Below are positions 42,220-51,769 of a DNA stretch of 64,000 bases, piece after piece (within the stretch, counting starts at the first letter, position 1; every line of letters starts with the position of its first letter). Below the pieces are notes generated by a model, which worked only from the letters and a program-made list of their open reading frames with translations, made no database searches and had not been told where the DNA came from. The position numbers and the translations under genes were made by a program. Origin of the DNA: Candidozyma auris (taxonomy: Eukaryota; Ascomycota; Pichiomycetes; Serinales; Metschnikowiaceae); contig NC_072814.1 of assembly GCF_003013715.1 (NCBI RefSeq), positions 2,170,001-2,234,000 on the forward strand, written 5' to 3'.

Positions 42220-42752
42220 ATGGTATGTGAACTCGTATAGATCATCAAGGAAATAGCACATTGTCGAGCCGTCCGGCTGTCCGATATGATAAATCGACGT
42301 TATTCAAAAAGTTCTGAGATGAAAGTGGCCAGGCATGAAGATTTTATCATAACCACTACTTCTCCGCTGAAAAGAGCCCATATTCGAAATTCTCCTTTAC
42401 CTGCTGATAATGAGGCTAGAGTAATACCTCGGTGGCTCGTTTGAAATCCATCAACCTTGCCGTTTCCTAGGTTATCCTTCATCCCATCCCCATACTAACA
42501 TATCAGGTTTTAGTTCAGGACTTGTTGCACCCAAACCCAGCCACTGAGGCTCAGAAACACAAGAAGAAGACTTTGGTGCAGAGCCCAAGATCTTATTTCA
42601 TGGACGTCAAGTGCCAGGGCTGCTTGAACATCACCACTGTCTTCTCCCACGCACAGACCGCCGTCACTTGCGACAACTGCTCCACCGTTTTGTGTACCCC
42701 AACTGGTGGTAAGGCCAAGTTGACCGAGGGCTGCTCTTTCAGAAGAAAGTAA
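42220..42752 (+). CDS. RPS27: 40S ribosomal protein eS27, split by an intron after the start codon
   Basis: Spliced 82 aa. Exon 1 is only the ATG (42220-42222); exon 2 is 42507-42752. The joined frame begins [12 protein letters not shown], as in all eukaryotic eS27. The zinc ribbon is C-x2-C ... C-x2-C ([14 protein letters not shown]), and the end is SFRRK. Donor GTATGT at 42223, branch TACTAAC at 42493-42499, acceptor TATCAG ending at 42506. An ORF caller that ignores splicing will begin this protein at a TTG inside exon 2 and lose six residues. Confidence 0.95.
42223..42506 (+). other. Spliceosomal intron of RPS27 (284 nt)
   Basis: Canonical yeast signals: GTATGT donor, TACTAAC branch site 7 nt before the acceptor AG. 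It separates a 3-nt coding exon from the rest of the gene. Confidence 0.93.
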
Positions 42753-43421
42753 ACGCTTTTAACCTAATACATCAAAAGAATATACATGCATAATGTGAAG
42801 CTGTCCGTAGATTTAGAGGTCCAGGTTAAAGAAGGTTATACCATATTGCAGACTGACTATAGTATTTCATGTAGTTAGAGCACCTGGAAATCTCAATGTT
42901 ATCTTTTTAGTAGAATTATGACATCTGTAGGTGGTCTCTAAGGCTGTTACCTCAATTATATCAAGCAGATATGCTGACGAGATCAACAATTTTATCAAGT
43001 TCTTTTCTTTACTTACAAAAGGCGAATATTGACTATAGTTTGGTGACTGTTTTGTTCGTCATGTTTCGTGGAAGTGGTTCGAGCTTTTGAAACACAGAAA
43101 GCGTCCATAGTTACCAAGTATGACAAATCAAGAATGAACTCGGCTATTTGATAGTGCCCGAAAACTAATAAACATTGACTTACCAAAAAAAGTTCGAACG
43201 AAATAAGTGTGATTGCAAGAAGCAGCTCGTGTTATCATTTAGGATACAGTATAGAAAGTCAAAATAGGTTTGAGGATCACCCATTACCGTAGCTCTCCAA
43301 AACGAATACGAATTTACGTTGACTAGCTAGCTGTCTTAGAATATCATCTATTACATAAGAAATACCAAATTAAAAAATGTTGAACCCTCATAACCAATTG
43401 TAGATTGGGTAAGCCTCCTCT
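42753..43421. other. Intergenic between convergent RPS27 and AAT2
   Basis: AT-rich; no gene and no copy of the recurrent element. This absence fits an element tied to promoters. Confidence 0.55.
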
Positions 43422-44684
43422 TTATAACTTGGACTTGGAGAAGTGTCTGATGACCTCATCAAAAGCTTTGGCAACCTTTGACACGTTGTTCTCGTTCAAC
43501 CCGGCAACAGAAGCTCTACCGGAGCTGACCAAGTAAACACCATGGGTCTTCTCCAAACGGGCAACCATGTCTGGGGTCAAGCCAGTGAAGGAAAACATAC
43601 CCGTCTGGTTAGTGATGTGATCCCAAGTACCAGGGGTACCTAATTCTTCCAATTGCCTTCTCAACTCCTTTCTCATGGAAATGATTCTCAGCGACATGGT
43701 GATAAGGTCCTCCTGCCACTGTTTTCTCAAAGAATCGTCGGTGAGAATGGTAGCCACAATCTTGGCACCGTAAGCTGGAGGGTTGGAGATCTCAGATCTC
43801 GTCAACTTGTTCAATTGCGATTTGATCGCACGCTTCAAGGGGTCTCTGATGCTTGCAGACTCACTGAGAGGCAACACAACGTGGATTGCACCCACTCTTT
43901 CGCCGTACATACCGACATTCTTAGCAAAAGACTGGCAAATGACAATAGGCGTGGAAATGACGCCCGACCTGATGGCTTCTCTAATTGGGGCGGCGTCCCT
44001 CTCCAAGTCACCGGAAGCGAAGCCCTGGTAGGCGGAGTCAAACAAGGGCAAGTGGTCGTGTTCAGCGATAGTCTTCAAGATTTGGGTCCATTCCTCGGCA
44101 GTAGGGTCCAAGCCAGTTGGATTGTGTGCACAAGCGTGCAAGAGGAAGATGGAGCCTCTAGGAGCGGATCTGATTGTGGCAAGGTAGCCCTCGAGATCAA
44201 GTTTCTTCTGCTTGGCATCCCAGTAAGGGTAGGTCTCGACGTTGAAGCCCAACGACGTGAAAATCTGGTTGTGGTTTGCCCAAGTGGGCTTGGACAAGTA
44301 GATGGTATGGTTGCCAGCGTAGAATTGCTTGAGGAACGCACCAGCCAAGTGCAAAGCGCCCGTTCCCGACAAGGACTGCTGGGACACCACGGCGTCTTCC
44401 TTGATGGCAGGAGAGTCTTCACCCAAAATGACCTTGGCGCTCTCCTTCAAGAAGGGCTCGTAGCCGGAAATCGAGAGGTACTCGTGGTTGTAGCCCTCAG
44501 AATTGATCAACTTTCTCTCTGCTTCTCTGACGGCAGGCAAGATCCAGGGCTTGCCGTTGTTGTCTCTGTAGGCGCCAATGCCCAAGTCCACCTTATCAGG
44601 CCTCGAGTCGGCAACATACCTTGCCTTCAAGCCGAAAAGGGGATCGGGGGGCAATTCCTTAACCTCGGTGAAGTACTTGGACAT
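43422..44684 (-). CDS. AAT2: Aspartate aminotransferase, cytosolic/peroxisomal type
   Basis: 420 aa. PLP enzyme interconverting aspartate/2-oxoglutarate and oxaloacetate/glutamate; part of the malate-aspartate shuttle. Class-I aminotransferase features: the HNPTG motif (ACAHNPTGLDPT), DSAYQGFASGD, and the PLP-lysine segment SFAKNVGMYGERVGA. The C-terminus is a perfect type 1 peroxisomal signal, SKL. The frame is open upstream to a TTG at 44753, but the first ATG is 44684 (MSKYFTEVKEL) and fits cytosolic AATs; there is no mitochondrial presequence. Confidence 0.95.
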   Translation of the reverse strand: MSKYFTEVKELPPDPLFGLKARYVADSRPDKVDLGIGAYRDNNGKPWILPAVREAERKLINSEGYNHEYLSISGYEPFLKESAKVILGEDSPAIKEDAVVSQQSLSGTGALHLAGAFLKQFYAGNHTIYLSKPTWANHNQIFTSLGFNVETYPYWDAKQKKLDLEGYLATIRSAPRGSIFLLHACAHNPTGLDPTAEEWTQILKTIAEHDHLPLFDSAYQGFASGDLERDAAPIREAIRSGVISTPIVICQSFAKNVGMYGERVGAIHVVLPLSESASIRDPLKRAIKSQLNKLTRSEISNPPAYGAKIVATILTDDSLRKQWQEDLITMSLRIISMRKELRRQLEELGTPGTWDHITNQTGMFSFTGLTPDMVARLEKTHGVYLVSSGRASVAGLNENNVSKVAKAFDEVIRHFSKSKL

Positions 44685-46648
44685 GATGGTAGTTAGCAAA
44701 GGTTTGAATAGGGATGTGAAAACGAGCAAATGAAGAGATGTGCTCAGGGACAAATAGTGGCAGAAAAGCCAGCTTCAGGTGCCAGTCGCATTTATATGTG
44801 GAAACTCGCGGGCTCGGAACAAAATGGTGGGGTCACCAAGGCACCTCCCTTGGACCGAGCGGTGTTTAACGGCACACGCATGAATCTGGCAAGGGCCTCT
44901 GTCTGTGTGCAGGACGGACAGCATGATCCTCTGGAAATGGGTAGTTGGGAGGCGACCTCAAGCATAGAGAGAGTTGTGACGTAGCAATCGGAAGGGATAT
45001 TAAGATAGATTGGTAAATTTCCAAAAGAAAAGAAAAATCAAGAGAAGTGCTTTTCTCATTGCATTTGTGCTCCTGGTGGTCATCTGGATTGCCCAGTGTC
45101 TGGCCTGTGCAAAGGTGGAGGCAGCGCGCTGTTGGGCGAGTTAGCGGCGTTTGGCTGCAAACGGGTCAATAGGAGAGACAGAAGAAGCAAGAGGAATGTG
45201 GAAGGCATGGAAAAAGAAAAGAGAAGGCATGAAGCGGAAGGAAAAAGAGTTCAGGTTCGAGAATTGGACTTGTTGGGGTTTACAAAATATGTGATTATTT
45301 TTAAATTAGGAAATGTGGACCGGGTGGATTAGGGACGGGGGTGGATCATGGCAGCACTAGGCATTATTCTTAGGCAAAAGAGGGCACAAGAACCTCTGGT
45401 GTACTGAAGAGCCTTAGATGGACTGTTTCTTTTTTGTTGCAATGAAGTGGTATTGGGTAGTTTTCTTGTACTCTTGTTATTTTCGTTGTCTCAAGTATTC
45501 GAGTCGATGTATGAGTTAAGTCTGAATACTGATAGGCTAGTCGCTGGTAAAACAGAGTGAAAGGTACTTTTCTTACAAATTTGATCTAGACTGATGCTTC
45601 AAGCGTTTATAGAAACACGACCTCCCTCCAGTATGGGCTTGTTGCTGTGGGTGTTGTAGAATGTTGTATGGTGGCTCTTGTGGCATCGGTAGGCATTCTC
45701 TTGCAGCCCAGGGCATCATTATAGTACATTCACCTGAAAGGAGACTGTGTACGAGGGAACAGTGAAGAAGATGAAGTGAGCTAATTGTTTGCGAGTAGTT
45801 GTCTCTGTTTGCATGTTTGCCGGAGCTGTAACAAATGGCTGCAAAAGAGACCCTCGCAGAATCCGAAGTATAGTTGGAAGAATCCACGCGGCAATTAATG
45901 AACACGCAAGCTTTTCTTGTCAGGTACCGTTGTCTTTTAAGATTTTGATGCAAGCCCAAAATTTTGGTCATTTCACTCATGACAGCTGCTTCTGTCTACG
46001 TAGCTTGCCGATCACCAGCTGCTAACTACTTAAGGGCTCTGACTGACTCTGACTTCACGGTATTCCTCCATCAACCGATTGTCAGCCATTCCTATGTGAA
46101 CGAAACCGTGTATTTAAACTCTCTGATTACTGCCTCCACGTTGGGACATTTCACTGTTTCTGTTTACTTTCTTTTTCCTCTGTGGAGTGTTTAGTCTGCC
46201 GCCTTGGCTGCGAATTGCCGCATAAGAAAATCTAATGTGCCCTTTTGCTGGAGGAGCCGTAGATTCTGTATGGCGCTCGGGTTCGGACTTTTACGACTGT
46301 ACTGATGAACTAGCGGCTTCGTTAAGGATAAGCGCCCGCGTTTGGTAGACTACTCTAGTCTGCTCTTTCATGAGAAAAATCATCATGCGGCATATCTCCA
46401 CCTTGGAGTTTGCAGCCAAAAATCAAACGTCAAAACTTCAGCTATTCTATCCATATCAGCTTAAATCTCACAAGTTTCTCTAATACCTACTTTCCTTGCC
46501 ATGGCTGGCAATACGGGGGCACACTTATATTCAGTGCAATTGCCTATTTTTAATCGTAACATCTCCATTCATCGATGCAGCAACCGTTCTATGTACTAAA
46601 TAGGCCGGCCCCAACATCACCTCACTATGCATTAATATACTCGATCAT
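44685..46648. other. 2-kb intergenic region with four element copies
   Basis: No convincing gene; the short frames lack homology and compositional signal. Exact GGCTGCRAA cores lie at about 45153-45161 (TTGGCTGCAAAC), 45837-45845 (AAATGGCTGCAAAAG), 46206-46214 (TTGGCTGCGAATT) and 46409-46417 (reverse, GTTTGCAGCCAAA). Confidence 0.55.
45833..45847 (+). promoter_or_regulatory. AAATGGCTGCAAAAG element
   Basis: Full-length copy in the AAT2-EMP24 interval, about 1.15 kb upstream of AAT2. Confidence 0.45.
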
Positions 46649-47245
46649 TTACACTACAGACTTCACCTCAAAGAACCTCTTCAAGTAGTAGATCTGAAAC
46701 AATGAGTTGGCCGCAACAACAACAATCTGGAACAACGACCACCACTTGACTCTCGAGTTGGTCGACTCGGCGGTGTTTCTGTGGGTTCTCTCTCTAATCA
46801 CCAAGTAATTCTGCTCGGCCTTCACGTCGCTGGTCAACTCTGCCAACTTCTTGATGGCGTAGTCCAACGTGTCGGACTTGGGGTCGTTGACATCAATGTA
46901 CACCACCCCGTGCACGTTGAAGGACACATCCAAGTCGACTCTCGACGATCTCTCGTTCGAGAAGCAGTACTTGTATCTGCCGGTCATATCGGCCTTGATG
47001 CTCTCATCTCCATGGTCAACGCCTGATTTGGAGACTCTCGTCTTGTCATTAGGAGAAATGATGTAGAAGTCAATGGTGTATTGTTCAGCGTTGTTGGGGT
47101 CTCTGGAGCCTACCTGGTAGCTGATGGACAACTCATCATTGGCCTTCAAGTGTTCGAAGAAACATTGCTTGCCGTGAGGGGGCAAGAGCACAGTGTGGGC
47201 CTGAACTACGGCCACGAGCATGAACACAAGGGCAAGCAAGTTCAT
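46649..47245 (-). CDS. EMP24: p24 family cargo adaptor Emp24
   Basis: 198 aa. A p24 beta-subfamily type I membrane protein of COPII/COPI vesicles that helps export GPI-anchored proteins from the ER in complex with Erv25, Erp1 and Erp2. Signal peptide (about 1-16), GOLD domain with a Cys pair (QCFFEHL and YKYCFSNE), a luminal coiled coil ending in RERTHRNTAESTNSRVKWWS, one transmembrane helix, and tail LKRFFEVKSVV. The tail FF dihydrophobic motif and the RTHRNTAESTN-RVKWWS signature match S. cerevisiae Emp24. Confidence 0.94.
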   Translation of the reverse strand: MNLLALVFMLVAVVQAHTVLLPPHGKQCFFEHLKANDELSISYQVGSRDPNNAEQYTIDFYIISPNDKTRVSKSGVDHGDESIKADMTGRYKYCFSNERSSRVDLDVSFNVHGVVYIDVNDPKSDTLDYAIKKLAELTSDVKAEQNYLVIRERTHRNTAESTNSRVKWWSLFQIVVVAANSLFQIYYLKRFFEVKSVV

Positions 47246-47332
47246 GGTAGTTGGACGGTTATGGGTTGTTGGAGTTTGTATGGAAAAGTGTGCGTGTTTT
47301 CTTCACCACGCGGTCGATGCACGACCCAGGCC

Positions 47333-47349
47333 ATTTTGCAGCCATTAAA
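47333..47349 (-). promoter_or_regulatory. ATTTTGCAGCCATTAAA element upstream of EMP24
   Basis: Reverse-strand full-length copy, about 90-105 bp upstream of the EMP24 ATG in a 302-bp gap. In this gap it can only serve EMP24 or the end of the MAP kinase gene. Confidence 0.5.
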
Positions 47350-47547
47350 GACAGATTCAAGGTAGTGAAGTTTGAGAAAGGTGCTATTTTGTTTCAGATA
47401 TCAATGAGTGGCCTATCGTTTTTTGTTGTAACCTGAGTGTTGATTGGTTGATCGGTCAGTCTTGTCTATGTTCGCTACCCTCACTTCCTACGACTTTCTA
47501 CCATGCCGAGTGTATTGTTAATGCTATGAGTGGGCAAGGCCCGTGGT

Positions 47548-48648
47548 TTATAAAGGTTTCATGATCTCCTCATATAGAAGAGCCTTCAACTCCTCGATGG
47601 ACAAATCATCCTTGTGTTTGTTGAATTCGAGGAAGTCGTCTGGAATAGGTTCAGCCGAAGGCTCGTCCTCATTATCGTGGTACATACTGAGATATGGATG
47701 CTCCAAAGCCTTCTCGACGGTGATACGCTTCGCTGGGTTAAACACTAGGAGCTGCTCCAAGAGGTCCAACATCAAAGGATCAGCGTTGGGGCACCCAGCA
47801 AAAAGCTCTGCAAATGGCACCTTCTTGCAAAACGGAAGCAGCCTAATGTATTCACGAGCACGCTTCGACTTGATGTTGTAATAATCTTCTGAATTTGGAG
47901 TGCCCAACACCTCCATAATTAGCCAGAGCTGGTTGTGGTAGTCTCTGCCAGGGAAAAGTGGCCTTCCACTTGCCATCTCGGCCAATATGCAACCTACACT
48001 CCACACATCGATCGCTGTGGTGTACTCCAGGAATGTGAGCATGATCTCAGGCGCCCTGTACCAGCGGGTCGCCACGTACTCAGTCATGAAACCAAAATTG
48101 TCCTCAGCAGAAGCAGCCGAGCGAGCAAGGCCAAAGTCGCAGATCTTGAGGTCGCAGTTGGCGTTGATAAGCAAATTCAGCGGTTTCAAGTCCCGATGGA
48201 GCACGTTGGCCAGGTGCAACGCTTTCAAGGCTCTTAGCATTTGGTACGTGAAGTACTGGAGATGGTCGTAGAGAAGGTTCTGGGACCGTATCACCTTGTG
48301 CAAATCGGACTCCATGAGCTCCTGAATCAAATAGATCTCGTTGAACGTCTCGTAGGACTCGGGCTGCTGCAACGCCAAAATGCCCACGATGTTCTCGTGG
48401 TTAAAGTGCTTGAGTAGCTTCAACTCCCGGAGCGTCCTCAAGCAGAGCATCTGTCTGTGGAACGGCTCGATCTTTTTGATGGCCACCTTTTGCTGGGTGG
48501 GTTTGTGTATCGCAGAACACACAACCCCGTACGCTCCCTCGCCAACCACTTCAAGCACCTGGTAGTGGTCAGACACATTAAAAGTGTACTTATGGTCGTT
48601 GACGGGCGGTTGCTGGGGCTGGCTCTGGTGCTGACTCTGGCTCTGGTG

Positions 48649-48701
<53 letters not shown>

Positions 48702-48774
48702 GCTGGATCTGCGGGAGCGGCTGGTCGTTGTGCTGGTAAGTTTGGTAATACTGGGGGGTGGCAGCTTGGTTCAT
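47548..48774 (-). CDS. CEK1: MAP kinase of the Fus3/Kss1/Cek1 type
   Basis: 408 aa. Terminal kinase of the pheromone/filamentation/cell-wall cascade downstream of a Ste7-type MAPKK. The N-terminal Gln/Asn-rich tail is about 1-60, the kinase domain about 70-370. Seen: GEGAYGVV glycine loop, AIKKI Lys, HRD at 193-195, DFGLA, activation loop TEY at 231-233, and a CD-site-like acidic tail. TEY with FGFMTEYVATRWYRAPE places it with ERK-type Fus3/Kss1, not Hog1 (TGY). The frame is open to 49005, but the ATG at 48774 (MNQAATPQYY) is the sensible start; upstream residues look like translated 5' UTR. CTG codon 199 lies in the invariant DLKPSN and must be Ser. CTG-clade genomes have CEK1 and CEK2, so the symbol is probable. 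Confidence 0.88.
48595..48720 (-). repeat. Gln-Asn / Gln-Ser tandem repeat in the MAP kinase N-terminus
   Basis: A hexamer-type repeat (CAGAAC and variants CAGAGC, CACCAG on the coding strand) encodes alternating Q-N, Q-S and H-Q dipeptides. It lies just before the kinase domain and is likely length-polymorphic. Confidence 0.85.
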
Positions 48775-50088
48775 GGATGTAGTTCGTGGCAGGTGGGTGA
48801 AAATTTGTAGGTGGTTTGTGGAGAGTAGCAGAAGTGAATATGTATATGAGTGGGTTTCACCAGGAAATGCGATACGCGATCTACGTGGGCGGGCCGACAT
48901 AGGGCGCACGAAGGAAAAGAAAATCACTATGGGAACAGACACCTCTAACCTGAAACACGGCTTGGGCCGGGGGTGTAATACACCCGTTTCGAGAACAAAT
49001 AACATCTGCTGGGAAAACTGCGTGCCGCTTTTGGAGGTAGATTTCGATCTCGTGATTTGTTGTCGTCTTATAAATATATTTGGGTGGTATTTGATCAGAC
49101 CTTGGTGGGCTTGCTACTAGTGAAAGGGTCTTTTGCAACCGCGCAAAGCTACAGGCGAGCACAGCTGAAGGCAGCAAAGATGAAACAAAAATGAAACAGG
49201 AATGTGCGGCGGTCTCGCATTGGCTTGACTACTTGGGTTTTTGGGGTTCTTATGTGAAACAGAATAAAAGTATTATGTGAAACATAACGAAAGACCCCCG
49301 CTAACTCCTCTGTCGTTCCGGTGCTCTAGACTTTGAAGTGGGCAAAGAGAAAGACAGTACTTCGGGCGCAAAGCGCTATATACATAGACACATGGGAAAT
49401 GACGAGGGCTTTGGTCATTTTGGGCCATGCACTTGGATCTTTTGGGTCTCGATATCCGCAAGATCAGGTACTCTGTGGCTGCTTGTTCGTGGTCATTTTT
49501 TGGACACCTTTTGCAATTGCCTCGAGTTTTGGGCGGGCTAGTTATTGTGAATATTCATGAGGATAGAATGGAGGTAGTGGTATTATCAGGTCGGGCTGGG
49601 TTGAAGGTTCTGCATTGAATCTGCCTTTGGCTTGACTTCTGATCGTCATGACACCTCTTGCTTACATTGCACTTGCAATTCTCGAACTGCATGTGAAATT
49701 TAGAGCATGATTAATTGGTCGATTACTCTCAGTGTCTTTAGGGAAGACAACGAGGGATGCCCTTTAGGGACAACAAAATGACAATTTTCATTGAGCAAGC
49801 TTGAAGAAGGCCAGGATCTATTTTCCCACAGCCTTCATTGACAGAGTTGATTTGAGAAAAAAGGTGAACGTCATTGAGAGTCTCACAAATTAAATCGAAG
49901 ATCCCAGAGGCCCTTTTAATACGAGACTTCTCTATTTGACTTCATGCGAAAAAAGAGAAGAAGGAGTTGAGTAGTCTTTTCAACTTTTGTGTACCACGGG
50001 GTTACTGGAATCAGAAGAACGCTGACCATCGAGATCCCCGCTAACGTCAGAACCAAGCTATACTTTTACATTTACTAGCACACTACCC
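48775..50088. other. Intergenic upstream of the MAP kinase gene
   Basis: No supportable gene. TTTTGCAACC at 49131-49140 is a variant of the recurrent element about 360 bp upstream of the kinase ATG. 49640-50040 is AT-rich and featureless. Confidence 0.5.
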
Positions 50089-50634
50089 TTACACTGTTAC
50101 GTTGCTAATTCTGCTATGCCTCGGAGTGAACTCGCTCACCCCACTGTCGCTCAGGTGAGACCCAACTTTTTCGCAGCCATTGTATGCGCTAGTGGATCTA
50201 AGCCCCCGACATAGATCTCCATCTCTGATAGCCTTGCTCCACATTGGACCGATTAATTTCTCAACAGTCTGATTTGGGATGGTGCTACCTAATGTAGGCC
50301 AGCTCTCCTTAGCAGCCGTTTCCTTCTTTACAATCTTTGCTGGCCACTTTCTGACCCTTCCCTTCAGCGCAAAGAGTCTTTCTTTGGGCTCCTTCAGCTT
50401 CACATCCTCATGTCTCTGCCCGTTACCTCGCGTCTTGTTCTTTTTGTGTTGAAGCTCACTCTTAGGCTTCATCTGCATCTTCAGCGACTCTAAAAGCCAC
50501 TCGCTCCCCTTCTTCACCCCCGTCGTCTGAACTTCCACTCCCTTGGAAGCTCCCACAATTGCGGCCCATTGAGGCTGCTTAGAGTTGTTGGTGGTGTTGA
50601 CCTGCAACAGTTCAACTCTGATTGATTTTTGCAT
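50089..50634 (-). CDS. Orphan basic ORF, 181 aa
   Basis: Not recognised; no domain, signal peptide or membrane segment. Strongly basic and hydrophilic (KPKSELQHKKNKTRGNGQRHED, RVRKWPAKIVKKE), with isolated Trp residues, suggesting a nucleic-acid-associated or disordered protein if real. Supporting reality: an ATG start, a TATATAAG box 165 bp upstream in the right orientation, and an AG-rich leader. Against: no homologue recalled, and the recurrent ATGGCTGCGAA element lies inside it at 50167-50181, which is otherwise never seen inside a coding sequence here. Possibly a young gene or chance frame. Confidence 0.4.
   Translation of the reverse strand: MQKSIRVELLQVNTTNNSKQPQWAAIVGASKGVEVQTTGVKKGSEWLLESLKMQMKPKSELQHKKNKTRGNGQRHEDVKLKEPKERLFALKGRVRKWPAKIVKKETAAKESWPTLGSTIPNQTVEKLIGPMWSKAIRDGDLCRGLRSTSAYNGCEKVGSHLSDSGVSEFTPRHSRISNVTV
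50167..50181 (-). promoter_or_regulatory. TTTTTCGCAGCCATT element
   Basis: Full-length reverse-strand copy inside the 3' part of the orphan ORF. Confidence 0.4.
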
Positions 50635-50798
50635 CGTTATTTGTAAACTCGTTAGTTTGTGTTTGAATGAGACAATCTGTGAAAGTCTCTGTGCTTATTG
50701 AAGTTGTGAGTATTCCAGAAGCTTGTCTGAAATGTGTTCTTCAATAAAGATAAAGAAGAAGAGAAGAAAAAAAATCCACCAGGAGGATGAAAGGCCAC

Positions 50799-50806
50799 CT
50801 TATATA
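50799..50806 (-). promoter_or_regulatory. TATA box facing the orphan ORF
   Basis: TATATAAG on the minus strand, 165 bp before the ATG at 50634. Confidence 0.5.
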
Positions 50807-51518
50807 CCCCAATTGTTGGGTGGGAGAATTTCAGGAATCTGAAGTTGCCTCTTACGGTTCAACGCTAGGCAACTACAAGACAATTAATTAGGACTAGGGA
50901 AAGTCTAGAGATTTGACGGTCTTACCCCGTTAGGGATATAAGTAAGTCATTTTAAGGACTTCAACACGTTCCTTTGTTCATGCTTGCAGTTGATGACCCA
51001 GCTACACTTTCTTGAATTTTTTTTATTGCCCTATTTCGTTTTCAGACTTGAAGTAGAAGGATCAATCACCGTAGATACATGGTGTCTGGTCTGCAAACTC
51101 ATGTATTTTAGGCAACTATCTTCTTTTATAATCAACACAAGGCAAATAGAATGCATTGGGCTTTCTTTAAAGAGAATTAAGGAAGGTACAGAGATTTGTT
51201 GAGCATACCACTGTTGAAGCTCAATTAATCAACACTTTCCACTCGTGGGTTTCAAGGAGATTGACAGGTGACTAATAGGAAGGAGGGTGCCATTGACATC
51301 TAGCTTGTTCCGTGGCACCTATCACAGAAGGAAATTGCAGACAACAGTACGCTCCACAAACAACAGGTATACTCAAACAACGCTACAACACAAAGAACAT
51401 TTAATTACTATTCTCATCTGGCCATGGCCATGCAACATATCCTGTCTTCTAACATCGACATGTAATTCAAGTCTCACCAAAAGAAACCTCAAGCAAAATA
51501 AGAATCAAAAACGAATCA

Positions 51519-51645
51519 ATGACTCGAAAGGAAAAAACCACAAGTGATTTTTATCCTTTTGTTGGGAGGAAATAGTAATACAAAAAAAGAAAAACAAATC
51601 CAGTGACTCGAAAAGAAAAAACTCCATGAAGTTTTTATCTTTTTA
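51519..51645 (+). repeat. Imperfect direct repeat, about 84-bp spacing
   Basis: TGACTCGAAAGGAAAAAAC ... TTTTTATCCTTTT at 51519-51560 recurs as TGACTCGAAAAGAAAAAAC ... TTTTTATCTTTTT at 51603-51643. The inner parts have diverged, so the duplication is old. Confidence 0.6.
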
Positions 51646-51769
51646 TGTTGTAAGGGGTTGAGTTGCCTCCCTTACCGTCGTAACTCCACCATGTCAGCAT
51701 ACCACAGGTGAACCATGACGAAATCCAACCTGGGGCTCACTCAAAAATCACAACTTCCGAACCTTCTTT

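Larger units (their letters stand above)
50635..51769. other. AT-rich intergenic with imperfect direct repeats
   Basis: No gene. An imperfect direct repeat is at 51519-51560 and 51603-51645. A TGTTGGG start and GTTGCCTC.TTACSGT similarity between 50814-50860 and 51646-51682 hint at old LTR-like copies, but no clean termini or target-site duplication are visible. Confidence 0.4.

Noticed and set aside
43653..44696. 347-codon frame antisense to AAT2
   Set aside because: Shadow of a highly expressed gene with strong codon bias; product has no recognisable features.
44685..44753. Possible TTG-initiated mitochondrial extension of aspartate aminotransferase
   Set aside because: The extension has almost no Arg/Lys, does not look like a presequence, and the ATG start fits cytosolic orthologues.
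48775..49005. 77-residue N-terminal extension of the MAP kinase
   Set aside because: The segment has no conservation I recognise and reads like translated leader; MNQ at 48774 is the usual type of start.
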